NCBI RefSeq assembly: GCF_900116135.1
Contig: NZ_FOZX01000008.1
Coordinates: 62,001-126,000 of the forward strand
Length of the DNA: 64,000 nucleotides
Origin: Saccharopolyspora flava
GTDB lineage: Bacteria > Actinomycetota > Actinomycetes > Mycobacteriales > Pseudonocardiaceae
Reading direction: 5' to 3'
Shown: piece by piece, positions 46,701 through 53,953 of the stretch
Layout: each line of letters opens with the position of its first letter
Numbering within the stretch: the stretch's first letter is position 1
Program-made: the position numbers and the translations under genes
Notes under the pieces: generated by a model
Database searches by the model: none
Told to the model about the DNA's origin: nothing
The model's input: only the letters and a program-made list of their open reading frames with translations

Positions 46701-49196
46701 GTCCTTGGCCAGCGGGGACAGCCGCTCAGGCCGTGCGCCGTGCTGCTCGTTCAGATCAGACCAGTCGAACGGGCCTCCGTCGTAGGTGTCGGCAGGAGTG
46801 GAGAGCTCCGCAGGCTCGTTCGAGTCGTCGTTCTGATCCTCGTCCGCGTGCTGCGAATCCTCGGGAGTCGTCCGAGTTTCCTCGGTGTCGCGCTCCTCGG
46901 TGGAGCGCTCCTCGGAGCTGTCCGCCTTGTCGTCGTGCGGTGCGGTCGTGTCGCTCTCGCGCCCGGTGTTCTCCGGAAGCTCACCGGTGTTCTCGGCCAG
47001 GTCCGACTCGGGAGCGTCCTGCTGCGCGGGTTGCTCCGGCGGTGTCTCCGGACGCGCTTCACGCGTCGGCTGGGAGCTCGGCCGCGGATCGGCAACCGGC
47101 CCGGACTGCGGCGACAGACTCCCCCGCATCGCGCCTTGGTGCGGCGGCATCGGTCCCGGCGCGGCCGGACGGCCTTGCGGCGGAGCAGAATTCGGCGGCT
47201 GCGGCGGCTGCGGACCCCGACTGCGGGGGTCGGCCGGCGGCGCGCTGAACTGCTGTCGTCCCTGGTGGGGCGGCTGGGCGAACGCCTGCGGCGGGCCCTG
47301 ACGCGGGGGCCCTGCTTGGCGGGGCGGGCCCTGTTGCGGAGCGGGCGGCGGCATCGGGCCGCGCGGGCCCGGCTGAGGCGCACCGTGGTTCGGCGCGGGG
47401 TTCTGGGGTGGCCCGTACAGCGGTGGCTGGTGGGCCGGTGCCTGCTGGAATCCCTGCTGCTGGGTCGGACGCGGGTTTTCCGGGCGGGCGACGGGCTGTC
47501 CGGTCCCGTTCGGCTGACCGTACTGCGGGTGCTGCGGCGGAGCGCTGTGCTGCGCGGGCCCGGTGTGCTGCGGTCCCGGCGCGACCGCCTGGGGCGGGAG
47601 CTGGCCGCGCTGAGCGAAGTTGCCCTGCTGCGGAGGCCCCTGCTGGGCGTAGCCCTGCTGCTGGTTCGGGTGGAACGACGGCTGCTGCGCGGGCATACCG
47701 GTCGGACCGAACCCGGCGGCTCGCGGCCCCGCTCCCATCGGTGGCTGGCCCGGCCCCGGGCCCTGGGGAGGTGCCTGCATTCCGAAGCTGCCCGGTTGCT
47801 GGCCCGGTTGCGGGGTGGCTTGGCCGCTGGAGTGCTGGGCTGCGGCACCGGGCATCGCCGAGCCGACACCGGCGGAACCCGTTGTGGCACCGGCGGTTTC
47901 GGGACGCTCGGCGGTCACAGCGCCGGACGCCGTCGTCGCCGCGGGCTCGTTGCTCTCGGACGTGCTCGACGAGCCTTCGGACGTCGAAACCCCGCCCGAG
48001 CCAACCGAATCCGATCCGCTCGACACCGCCTCGCCCCCACCGGAGGAGTGCTCGGCCGCACCGCTGGAACCGGAATCCGTTGTGCCAGCACCGGAATCGG
48101 CCGGGCTCAGCGATGCACCGGAGTCCGCAGGGGGAGCCGCCGACGTCTCCGGCGAGCTCGCGGTCTCGGCCGCCGATCCGGCGGAGTCGGCCACCGTGCT
48201 CGCCGATTCCGCTGCGCTGCGGGCGCCGGCCGCTTCGGAGAAGCCGTCCTTGGCTCCTCCGGTTCCGCCGTCGACGGCGCCGCTGGAGGCGCCCATCAGC
48301 ACGTCGCTCGCGGACAGGTCGCCGAGCTGGCCCGTCATCGCGGCTTCGCCGACGCTGCCGAGCGCGCCTTCGGACGCGCCTCGGGCCGCGTGGCCGAGGA
48401 CGCTGCTGGACGCGGCTTCACCGGCGGCTCCGCTGACGGCCTTCCCGCTGACCAGGTGACCCGCGATGCCTCCGGCGACACCGCCGACGGCGGAGTCCTT
48501 GGTCTTGCCGAAGTCCCAGGAGTCGCGGTCGCCCTTGGCCATCTGCAGGCCCTGGATGCCGGCGTCGAGCGCGACCTCCGAGCCGACGTTCATGGCGACG
48601 GTCTTGCCCAGGTTGCCGAGCGCCTGCTTGCTGATCAGCTTCTGCAGGCCCTCCTTGAGGACCTTCTCCAGCGCTTCGCGGACGACCTTCTTGACGCCCT
48701 GCTGCGCCAGCTTCTGCACCAGCTGCCGGAAGATCATCTGCACCGCGGCGCGGGTGGCCAGCTGCGCGGGCACCACACCGGCCGTGGAGGCGCCGAAGCT
48801 CACGAACGCCGCGGCGATCATCGCGGCGATCTGGATCGCCAGCATGATCAGCGACGCGATGATCATGTACTTGGTGTACTCGATGTCCAGCGCGGTCTTG
48901 TCGCACGCTTCGGCGAGACCGTTGCAGGACTCCTCCAGCGAGCTGAACACCGCGCCGTCACCGGAGGTGAACTTCTTCCAGGTCTCGTCGAACTTCTGCG
49001 CGGCCTCGCCCTCCCAGGACGCGAGCACCTCGCGGGCGGCGGCGTTGCCGGCGTCCATCGCGCCGGGCAACGCCTGCGCGGCCTGCTTCCAGGCCTCGCT
49101 CAGCTCGCGCAGCTTGTCCTCGTCGCCCTCGGGCCAGCTCTCGCCGACGACGATCGGCAGCAGCCACTTGACCTCGTCGGGGATCTCCAGCCCCAC
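43773..49196 (-). CDS. Type VII secretion polymorphic toxin with ADP-ribosyltransferase and papain-fold (Tox-PL) domains
   Basis: A 1,807-residue secreted toxin candidate. Residues 1-105: WXG100-like/CpnT-type N-terminal domain (EIPDEVKWLLPIVVGESWPEG; SWEGEAAQKF). 110-240: hydrophobic helix and helical region. About 290-460 Ser/Ala-rich; 460-720 Pro/Gln/Gly-rich; 725-800 acidic. About 800-1070: ADP-ribosyltransferase with Arg947 (AVRG), Ser974/Ser977/Ser979 (SITSMS) and Glu1015-x-Glu1017 (EREAALMP), the R-S-ExE triad of arginine-type ARTs. About 1220-1370: papain-fold toxin domain with Cys1247/Cys1250 (NCSKC), His1334 and Asp1349 (FIDPQSG). A Gly/Ser/Pro linker and an unassigned C-terminal domain (1660-1807) follow. 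GTG at 49196 with GGGGAG ahead. Intact catalytic residues imply activity (inference). Confidence 0.88.
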   Translation of the reverse strand: MGLEIPDEVKWLLPIVVGESWPEGDEDKLRELSEAWKQAAQALPGAMDAGNAAAREVLASWEGEAAQKFDETWKKFTSGDGAVFSSLEESCNGLAEACDKTALDIEYTKYMIIASLIMLAIQIAAMIAAAFVSFGASTAGVVPAQLATRAAVQMIFRQLVQKLAQQGVKKVVREALEKVLKEGLQKLISKQALGNLGKTVAMNVGSEVALDAGIQGLQMAKGDRDSWDFGKTKDSAVGGVAGGIAGHLVSGKAVSGAAGEAASSSVLGHAARGASEGALGSVGEAAMTGQLGDLSASDVLMGASSGAVDGGTGGAKDGFSEAAGARSAAESASTVADSAGSAAETASSPETSAAPPADSGASLSPADSGAGTTDSGSSGAAEHSSGGGEAVSSGSDSVGSGGVSTSEGSSSTSESNEPAATTASGAVTAERPETAGATTGSAGVGSAMPGAAAQHSSGQATPQPGQQPGSFGMQAPPQGPGPGQPPMGAGPRAAGFGPTGMPAQQPSFHPNQQQGYAQQGPPQQGNFAQRGQLPPQAVAPGPQHTGPAQHSAPPQHPQYGQPNGTGQPVARPENPRPTQQQGFQQAPAHQPPLYGPPQNPAPNHGAPQPGPRGPMPPPAPQQGPPRQAGPPRQGPPQAFAQPPHQGRQQFSAPPADPRSRGPQPPQPPNSAPPQGRPAAPGPMPPHQGAMRGSLSPQSGPVADPRPSSQPTREARPETPPEQPAQQDAPESDLAENTGELPENTGRESDTTAPHDDKADSSEERSTEERDTEETRTTPEDSQHADEDQNDDSNEPAELSTPADTYDGGPFDWSDLNEQHGARPERLSPLAKDQSLDFCLDPNYRAPKESVDAHEASLSAGRMEDGSDRTRRAAMAQVVNERFAANPELRSVSKSGALAVHSYTAHDVFGPLNAATRFGTMSETQRHQLRAIVSGMNEQPRFEGRAVRGMSLGDVRAAELAAAHYVPGEVTVEPSITSMSMDTDTKSGSDYVSDFELQVDSKTARILQGLASQVGEREAALMPMSQLYVHSKELVTYFDKHNNELQKWVIKAEEIVPGDPRYLSQEEASSRVTERQRRSFGEELMVGALRGDHIDRALSGESTTDSTTSGGADAGRSTTDGEKRSDETQSTKDADKPSIRSMLDGEDTPEPGVQTHDGEVLPQPGDAQHLQPGDDQVPPLPTKDDGTPDWEVLSNATPPVTTLPAIHSGTAQVQHGMSYVAANHPELPKVNPNFYTPEAWDRGWQTNCSKCVVNYAKRLLGIDEPVESVLPDDLPKEDRIGWMAGELNSQWEPHRSYDSVIHRMSQQPVGSHASVYVSYEIPPATPDGDPVTAAHVAIVTNTPDGVAFIDPQSGHLMNLPYPPKMLSLLPFGSENPETPGTSDTSAAAADNLTPVQAKPDRSEEPEAEARAEEEPPLSADDTTAEPQRGVEPDEDESDSNTEEDSDSPAAERSWRQDGPWLGQHVNPLRTVPEQEDDFAPGPFADERIVPTVEPTDPSHPGTQPSGSMPDAPGTAGSGAGSASGPGGAGAGSFPPGASAFNRSMTGELNLGDLAAGPPPVDSSRTGSIPSMNASTGADAQSSIDGPASTGSTGGSSGQQPTTPAGGAAPGAPSGMAPGGSSGTGGTESAPAAGGNQPGLASGGSSAPVGGAGFPAQGKGGAASSNHEGRSHEVGSVTHNREIAIPRDVAALYLGNHEPTTLLPDDGRQVFFRKDAVVDLGGGALDELPGSALRLRYEASDPSGVGIPFDADEMRDDEFVGRAEIYTDGSDGSELVLGTFEGGAWNPTPEGTRWLNGTQERNDGSGRTR

Positions 49197-49198
49197 GA

Positions 49199-49513
49199 TC
49201 AGCTCCCCGCGCCCGAGATGTTGCCGGCTTCGCCCCGGTCGACCGATTCGAAGTCGTTGGCCGCGCCCTCGACCTGTCCGCGCAGGTTGTGCAGGGCTTC
49301 CTGGACGGCCGACAGCGCCTCGGTCATCCCGTCGGCGCCGGGCACGTAGTCCTTGGCGAACGCCTGGCCGGACTCGTCGTTGCCCCAGCACGGGCCCTGC
49401 GCCTGCAGGGTCTGCTGCAGCCGGTCGAGGATCTGCTCCACCTCGTCGGCGGCCCCGTCGAACTTCGCCGCACCGCCGCGAACGCGGTCCGGCTCCATGC
49501 GCGCGCCGGTCAT
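49199..49513 (-). CDS. WXG100-family type VII secretion protein
   Basis: A 104-residue helical hairpin protein: AAKFDGAADEVEQILDRLQQTLQAQG, then CWGNDESGQAFAKDY (WxG-type turn) and a second helix. Such proteins pair with and guide T7SS substrates. The ATG overlaps the stop of the YbaB-like gene (ATGA), and the toxin GTG follows its stop by 2 bases (TGATCGTG). Confidence 0.87.
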   Translation of the reverse strand: MTGARMEPDRVRGGAAKFDGAADEVEQILDRLQQTLQAQGPCWGNDESGQAFAKDYVPGADGMTEALSAVQEALHNLRGQVEGAANDFESVDRGEAGNISGAGS

Positions 49514-50061
49514 CGGCCTTGACCTCCCACGAGCCAGCTGTCGGGCGCGTCGTCATCGGGGTCGTCGTCGACCGGGCGACGACGGGGCAGGCGGGACTGC
49601 GGCGCGCTCTCCAGCCGCGGCGGCTGCGCGGGCGCGGACGGTTCGGAGAGGTCCGGCATCTCGGGCAGCAGCCCCTTGAGCGACGGGGCGCCGTCGATGA
49701 GGTCCGGGAGGTCGGGCAGGTCTTCGGTCACCGGCGCGACCAGGTCGGCCATCTGCTTCTTGACCTGCGCGCTCGCGGCGTGAACGGTCTCGCGGACGGT
49801 TCGGGCGAGCTGCTTCGGATCAGTGCGCTGGAAGTTCTTCGACGCGAATTCGAGCTCGGTGATGGTGCCGGTGGCGTCCACGGTGGCCGTGACCAGCCCG
49901 TCCGGGGAGGTCACCGTCGCCGTCGCGGACGAGGCGGCGGACTGCGCCTGCTCCAGCAGAGCGGTCTGCTGGTGGAACTTGTCGAGCAGCCCGTTGACCT
50001 GCTCCTTGATCGCCGCGTTGCGCGCCTGCAGCGTCGCCCGGTCGTCGTCGGCCCCCGTCAC
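49510..50061 (-). CDS. YbaB/EbfC-family nucleoid-associated-like protein
   Basis: A 183-residue protein. Residues 1-110 show the YbaB pattern (helix, then GLVTATVDATGTITELEFASKNFQ, then helix). The C-terminal tail is Pro/Asp-rich. YbaB-like genes commonly head T7SS effector operons in actinobacteria; a chaperone or DNA-binding role is unproven here. The GTG at 50061 has GAGG about 8 bases upstream. First gene of the toxin operon. Confidence 0.82.
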   Translation of the reverse strand: MTGADDDRATLQARNAAIKEQVNGLLDKFHQQTALLEQAQSAASSATATVTSPDGLVTATVDATGTITELEFASKNFQRTDPKQLARTVRETVHAASAQVKKQMADLVAPVTEDLPDLPDLIDGAPSLKGLLPEMPDLSEPSAPAQPPRLESAPQSRLPRRRPVDDDPDDDAPDSWLVGGQGR

Positions 50062-50178
50062 CTGCGCCCCTCGTCCGTCTCCTCGCTCAGCCCGGCCGCG
50101 AGGCACCTTATCGGTCGTGCCGGGAGCTCGTGTGCGGTTTGGACCGGAGTCACCCACCACGTGAGACGACGGTCTCGA

Positions 50179-50748
50179 TCAGCCCAGCGTGCCGACCTTG
50201 GCGAGATAGCAGGTGCCGCACATGGATTCGTAGCCAACGTCACCTTCGATGGCGACCTGGCTGCCGTCCTGGGTGAACTCGCCGTCGACGGTGCGCGCGT
50301 TGAGCGTCGCCTTGCGACCGCAGCGGCAGATCGTCTTGAGCTCCTCGATGGAGTGCGCGAGCTCCATCAGCCGCAGGCTCCCCGGGAACCCGCGAGTGCG
50401 GAAGTCGCTGCGCAGCCCGTAGGCGATCACCGGGACGCCGTCGAGCACCGCCAGCCGGAACAGGTCCTCCACCTGCTCACCGGTGAGGAACTGCGCCTCG
50501 TCGACCAGCACGCAATCCGGCCGCCCAGCGGCGAGCACGACGTCCCGCACGGCCGTTCCGGCGTCGGCGACCAGGTCGACGTCCTGGGTCACGTTGATCC
50601 GCGACAGCACCACCGGGCTCTTGGTGTCGATCTCCGGCTTCACCACGAAGACCTGCTGACCGCGTTCCCGGTAGTTGTGCGCGACCTGGATCAACGCGGT
50701 CGACTTGCCGGAGTTCATCGCCCCGTACCGGAAGTAGAGCTTCGCCAC
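50179..50748 (-). CDS. tdk: Thymidine kinase
   Basis: A 189-residue type II thymidine kinase. The P-loop is GAMNSGKST near residue 10, LVDEAQFL is the Walker B/catalytic region, and four cysteines (CRCGRK, MCGTCY) bind structural zinc. It phosphorylates thymidine for salvage. GTG at 50748 gives the usual family length; the frame upstream is not conserved. Mycobacteria lack this gene, so its presence is a feature of this lineage. Confidence 0.93.
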   Translation of the reverse strand: MAKLYFRYGAMNSGKSTALIQVAHNYRERGQQVFVVKPEIDTKSPVVLSRINVTQDVDLVADAGTAVRDVVLAAGRPDCVLVDEAQFLTGEQVEDLFRLAVLDGVPVIAYGLRSDFRTRGFPGSLRLMELAHSIEELKTICRCGRKATLNARTVDGEFTQDGSQVAIEGDVGYESMCGTCYLAKVGTLG

Positions 50749-50812
50749 GACCGAACACAGTAGCGACCCCCGACCACCACCCCACACCCAGCCACAACCG
50801 TGAACAGCGACG

Positions 50813-50903
50813 GCCTTGTTCGCGGTTGTGGCCACAACGGCAAACAAGGCACCGGAAAACGTGATCCAGCTCATATAACTCGAGTTATGATAACTGGAGT
50901 TAT
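50813..50903. promoter_or_regulatory. Palindromes upstream of tdk
   Basis: A 38-bp imperfect palindrome (50813-50850, centre GTTGTGGCCACAAC) is followed by the perfect 14-bp palindrome ATAACTCGAGTTAT (50875-50888) and a near copy, ATAACTGGAGTTAT (50890-50903). They lie 65-155 bases upstream of tdk. The two 14-mers look like a tandem operator for a TetR/MarR/PadR-type protein, but no regulator gene is adjacent. Confidence 0.5.
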
Positions 50904-50917
50904 ACAAGTGAAGGCTG

Positions 50918-51175
50918 TCAAAGTTCCCGCGAGTAGCAGACTTCCGTCAGGGGTGGGCTGCCCGCGATGCTGTCGATCTTGCTCACGTCGTCCGGAACCC
51001 ACCCTGCCCGCTCGTAGAAGCGCCGGGCACGCACGTTTCCGACCAGGACCCACACGACCGCACGCCGGTAGCCGTCCCGCCGCAGGACGATGAGCGCCTC
51101 ATCGTGCAACCGCCGACCAAGTCCCCGCCCCCACTGGGCGGGATCGAGGTAGAGGCTCCGCACTGGGGCGATCTG
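50918..51175 (-). pseudogene. Truncated GNAT acetyltransferase
   Basis: The minus strand encodes only the C-terminal half of a GNAT domain: VRSLYLDPAQWGRGLGRRLHDEAL (the acetyl-CoA pyrophosphate loop) and NVRARRFYERAGWVPDD. The N-terminal half is missing; upstream the frame runs antisense into the DUF234 remnant with no GNAT character. It is probably a relic. Confidence 0.7.
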
Positions 51176-51179
51176 GAGC

Positions 51180-51643
51180 GCCCGGGACGTGCCGCGACTG
51201 TCTGGCGACGTGCGCAGAACACCTTCACCAGCAAGGTGCTGGGTCCTCACTTCGAGGATCTCTGCCGTCAATGGGCTCGCTGGTACGCGGCGCCCGAGAC
51301 CTGCGGAGGACACCCGACTCGGGTGGTCAACGGCACGATCAACGACCCCGCTGCCAAGAAGGGGCACGAGGTCGATCTCGCCGTCTTCGGCCACGACGCG
51401 GACGACCGGGAAACCCTGCTCGCCATCGGCGAAGCCAAGTGGAACGAACCGATGGGACTCTCGCACCTCCGGCGTCTTCAAGAGATCCGCGATGTGCTGG
51501 AACGACGCGACATCACCAAGAGCGGTGCAACCCGGCTCCTGTGCTTCAGCGGCGCGGGCTTCTCCGACGACCTCCGCCGAGCCGCCGACGACGCGCCCGA
51601 AGTCGAGCTCATCGACCTCAACCGCCTCTACCACGGCGAGTGA
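51180..51643 (+). pseudogene. C-terminal remnant of a DUF234 archaeal-type ATPase
   Basis: About 155 residues matching the DUF234 end of AAA-type ATPases: FTSKVLGPHFEDLCRQWARWY and the PD-(D/E)xK-like HEVDLAVFG...AIGEAKW, then LCFSGAGF. The ATPase part (about 300 residues) is absent. An ATG at 51104 would lie inside the GNAT relic, so translation is doubtful. The two relics meet at about 51155-51180, a likely recombination junction. Confidence 0.7.
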
Positions 51644-51644
51644 C

Positions 51645-51678
51645 TGTTCGGTGTTCGGTAAATACCGAACACCGAACA
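51645..51678. repeat. 34-bp palindrome of doubled TGTTCGG
   Basis: TGTTCGGTGTTCGGTA and its exact complement are separated by two bases. Each arm is itself a direct repeat of TGTTCGG. It begins 2 bases after the DUF234 stop; terminator or protein site. Confidence 0.75.
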
Positions 51679-51763
51679 CGCCCGTAGGGATGAAGATCAG
51701 GCTCGCCCGTCGGGTACGAAACTGGCAGCAGCAGACAATGCAGGCGGAGAAGGAGGCGGGCGC

Positions 51764-52276
51764 GTGACCAAGGTGAAGCGAGCACAGCAGGATCCGGCTC
51801 ATGTTCGTCTCATCTTGGCTGCGGTGTGCTTGGCGATCGGGTTGTTCTTCGGCGCGCTCGGCGTGATCGCTCTCGTAGGTAGCGGGGCGACCGCGTCGGA
51901 CGTCGACGGCGGGAAGCAGCGGTCGGGCACCGCCGTCCCGGTGAAGTGCTGGTCGGACGGTCCGCTGTTCCTGAACTTCTGGGAGAAGTGCGATCTCCAG
52001 GTGCGATGGCAGGACGGCTCGACGAGCACCGCGGTCAGCGTCGAGACCGACTTCTCCGGCGACGACGTCGGGCAGCGGTTTCCCGTCGTGCAGAACCTCC
52101 CCGACGGCGGGCACCGGCCCACGACGATGACCGTGGTGCGCGACGTCGAACGCCCCTGGGCCTGGCTCGGGTGGGTGGCGATCTTCCCGCTCGGCCTCGT
52201 CGGCGCGCTGTTCGCCGTCGCTGCACTCGTGTTCGCCTGGCCTCGCTTCGGCGGTGCGGGCAAGCGCAAGAAGTGA
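51764..52276 (+). CDS. Two-helix membrane protein with outside loop
   Basis: A 170-residue protein: transmembrane helix at about 16-38 (LILAAVCLAIGLFFGALGVIAL), an outside domain with two cysteines (VKCWSDG, WEKCDLQV), and a second helix at about 137-160 (LGWVAIFPLGLVGALFAVAALVF). This plan fits small actinobacterial families such as DUF6346, an assignment I hold loosely. GTG start with GGAGGCGG upstream. Confidence 0.72.
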   Translation: MTKVKRAQQDPAHVRLILAAVCLAIGLFFGALGVIALVGSGATASDVDGGKQRSGTAVPVKCWSDGPLFLNFWEKCDLQVRWQDGSTSTAVSVETDFSGDDVGQRFPVVQNLPDGGHRPTTMTVVRDVERPWAWLGWVAIFPLGLVGALFAVAALVFAWPRFGGAGKRKK

Positions 52277-52283
52277 CGTGATC

Positions 52284-52331
52284 TCGTGGGTGGTGGGGAA
52301 GTTTTCATGAAAACTTCCCCACCACCCACGA
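52284..52331. repeat. 48-bp perfect palindrome, core AGTTTTCATGAAAACT
   Basis: A perfect 48-bp palindrome with arms TCGTGGGTGGTGGGGA around AGTTTTCATGAAAACT. It lies between the plus-strand membrane gene and the minus-strand tRNA-Asn transcript, again a convergent junction. Confidence 0.88.
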
Positions 52332-52367
52332 TCAGGTGAACGTGGGGTCTCACCCCCGGCGCATGAA

Positions 52368-52394
52368 AAAGCCCAGGCCTTGGGCCTGGGCTTT
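52368..52394 (-). terminator. Terminator after tRNA-Asn
   Basis: AAAGCCCAGGC and GCCTGGGCTTT form an 11-bp stem around CTTGG, 4 bases beyond the tRNA 3' end, with T-rich flanks on the minus strand. Confidence 0.85.
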
Positions 52395-52397
52395 GCG

Positions 52398-52470
<73 letters not shown>

Positions 52471-52583
52471 ATGTTCTCTTGTCGTCGGCGCTCTGTCGCG
52501 CTGACGGGAACTACTTTAGCGGATGCCCGAAAGGCCTTTCACGGCACCCCCCACATTAGCTCCAACGGACGGGTTCGCGCAGG

Positions 52584-53345
52584 TCAGGAGCGGTGCGCGA
52601 CGACGAAGACGCGGCGGAACGGGAACCAGGTGACTCCGTCGGGGCGTTGCGGATAGGCGTCCGAAAGGCGATTCGACAACTCGGTCCGGAACTCGGTCCA
52701 CTCCTCGTCGTCCAATGCCGCGCGGACCGGGCGCAGCGCGGTTCCGGTCACCCACTCCAGCACCGGGTTGTCGCCGCGCAGCGGGTGCACGTACGTCGTC
52801 TCCCAGGCGTCGACCTCCAGGTCCGGGTCGGCGAGCTCGTCGGCGTACTCCAGCGGGCCGCGCACCACGTCGTCGTGCCTGAGCACGCCGTCGAGCTTGC
52901 CGCGCCAGCGCGGTTCGGACGCCAGTTCCCGGATCAGCGCGTGCGAGGGGGCGTTGTAGTTGCCGGGCACCTGGAAGGCGAACCAGGCGCCGCCGGGCAG
53001 CTCCGGCAGCCAGCGGTGCAGCAGCTCGACGTGGTCGGGCACCCACTGCAGGACCGCGTTGCACAGCACCACGTCGGTGTCGGGCTGCGGCTTCCAGTCG
53101 CGGACGTCCTCGATCTGCGCGGGCACGCCGCGCTCGCGGGCCGCGGCGACCATCTCCTCCGAGGAGTCCAGGGCCTCCAGCTCGGCGCGCGGCCAGCGGC
53201 CGGTGAGCAGCGCGGTCAGGTTCCCCGCCCCGCAGCCGAGATCGACGACGCGGCGCGGGCTGTCGGCGCGCACTCTGGCGATCAGGTCGAAAGCCGGGCG
53301 ATCGCGCTGATCGCTGAAGGACAGGTACTTGCCCGGATCCCACAT
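52584..53345 (-). CDS. tam: Trans-aconitate 2-methyltransferase
   Basis: A 253-residue class I methyltransferase. Typical Tam words: MWDPGKYLSFSDQRDRPAFDL, RVVDLGCGAGNLTALL (motif I), NAVLQWVPDH and FQVPGNYNAPSH. Tam methylates trans-aconitate, a by-product that inhibits aconitase. GGAGGT lies 7 bases upstream of the ATG. A palindrome, CAGTACG-N2-CGTACTG, sits 18 bases further up. Confidence 0.9.
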   Translation of the reverse strand: MWDPGKYLSFSDQRDRPAFDLIARVRADSPRRVVDLGCGAGNLTALLTGRWPRAELEALDSSEEMVAAARERGVPAQIEDVRDWKPQPDTDVVLCNAVLQWVPDHVELLHRWLPELPGGAWFAFQVPGNYNAPSHALIRELASEPRWRGKLDGVLRHDDVVRGPLEYADELADPDLEVDAWETTYVHPLRGDNPVLEWVTGTALRPVRAALDDEEWTEFRTELSNRLSDAYPQRPDGVTWFPFRRVFVVAHRS

Positions 53346-53362
53346 GCCGCCACCTCCGATAG

Positions 53363-53378
53363 CAGTACGCTCGTACTG
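53363..53378. promoter_or_regulatory. CAGTACG/CGTACTG palindrome before tam
   Basis: Two 7-base arms with a 2-base centre, next to TATAC on the minus strand, in the short leader of tam. It has the form of a repressor operator. Confidence 0.45.
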
Positions 53379-53425
53379 TATACGGACCGCGCGGTGCCGT
53401 CGAGGATGTTTCGAGGTGGAACGAC

Positions 53426-53953
53426 TCAGGCCGGCAAGTCGCGGGACTCGCGCAACCGCTCCACCAGCGCGCCCACCAGCCGGTCGAGCGCCTTCTCGTC
53501 GGTGCCCGGATCGGGGCGGACCTGCAGCTCGATGCCGTTGCGGCCCGGGACCTTGCGCTGGATGAACCACGCACCGCCGCCCGGCAGCTCCCGGTGGTGG
53601 CGAGTGCGGATCGAGCGCGTGACGCGCTCGTGGACCACGTCCGGCAGCCGCGACTCACCGCTCAGCGCGAGCCGGCGCGGCGCCAGGTCGCGCAGGAACA
53701 CCGCGCCGTCGATCCGCCTGGCCTCCTCGGCCTCGGTCAGGGTGAGGACGTCGCCGCCCCAGGTGGCCTTGCTGACCAGGTGCCAGCCGACCCGCCGTCC
53801 CTCCGGCAGCCACAGGCCGAGGTGGGTGGCCACCACCGAACCCTCCGCGCACGGAGCGACGGACAGGACCTGCTCGTCGGCGTCGAGGCTGCCCGGGAAG
53901 TCCTCCGGGACCTCGGCGGTTCCACCTAACTTCGCCAGCAGCCTCTTGATCAC
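53426..53953 (-). CDS. Conserved hypothetical protein downstream of dnaG
   Basis: A 175-residue soluble protein: VIKRLLAKLGG start, LPEGRRVGWHLVSKATWGG and GGAWFIQRKVPGRNGIELQVRPDPGTDE. The GTG overlaps the dnaG stop (GTGA), so it is coupled to primase. Similar genes follow dnaG in several actinobacteria, as far as I recall. Function unknown. Confidence 0.8.
   Translation of the reverse strand: MIKRLLAKLGGTAEVPEDFPGSLDADEQVLSVAPCAEGSVVATHLGLWLPEGRRVGWHLVSKATWGGDVLTLTEAEEARRIDGAVFLRDLAPRRLALSGESRLPDVVHERVTRSIRTRHHRELPGGGAWFIQRKVPGRNGIELQVRPDPGTDEKALDRLVGALVERLRESRDLPA

Noticed and set aside
45012..49349. 1,445-residue open frame on the plus strand
   Set aside because: Antisense of the toxin gene with Arg/Leu/Gly-rich composition; the minus-strand frame has recognisable domains and operon coupling.
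49510..49556. Longer toxin start at 49556
   Set aside because: The first 120 residues would be antisense-like Arg/Gly-rich sequence overlapping the WXG100 gene; GTG at 49196 has GGGGAG and begins the known N-terminal domain.
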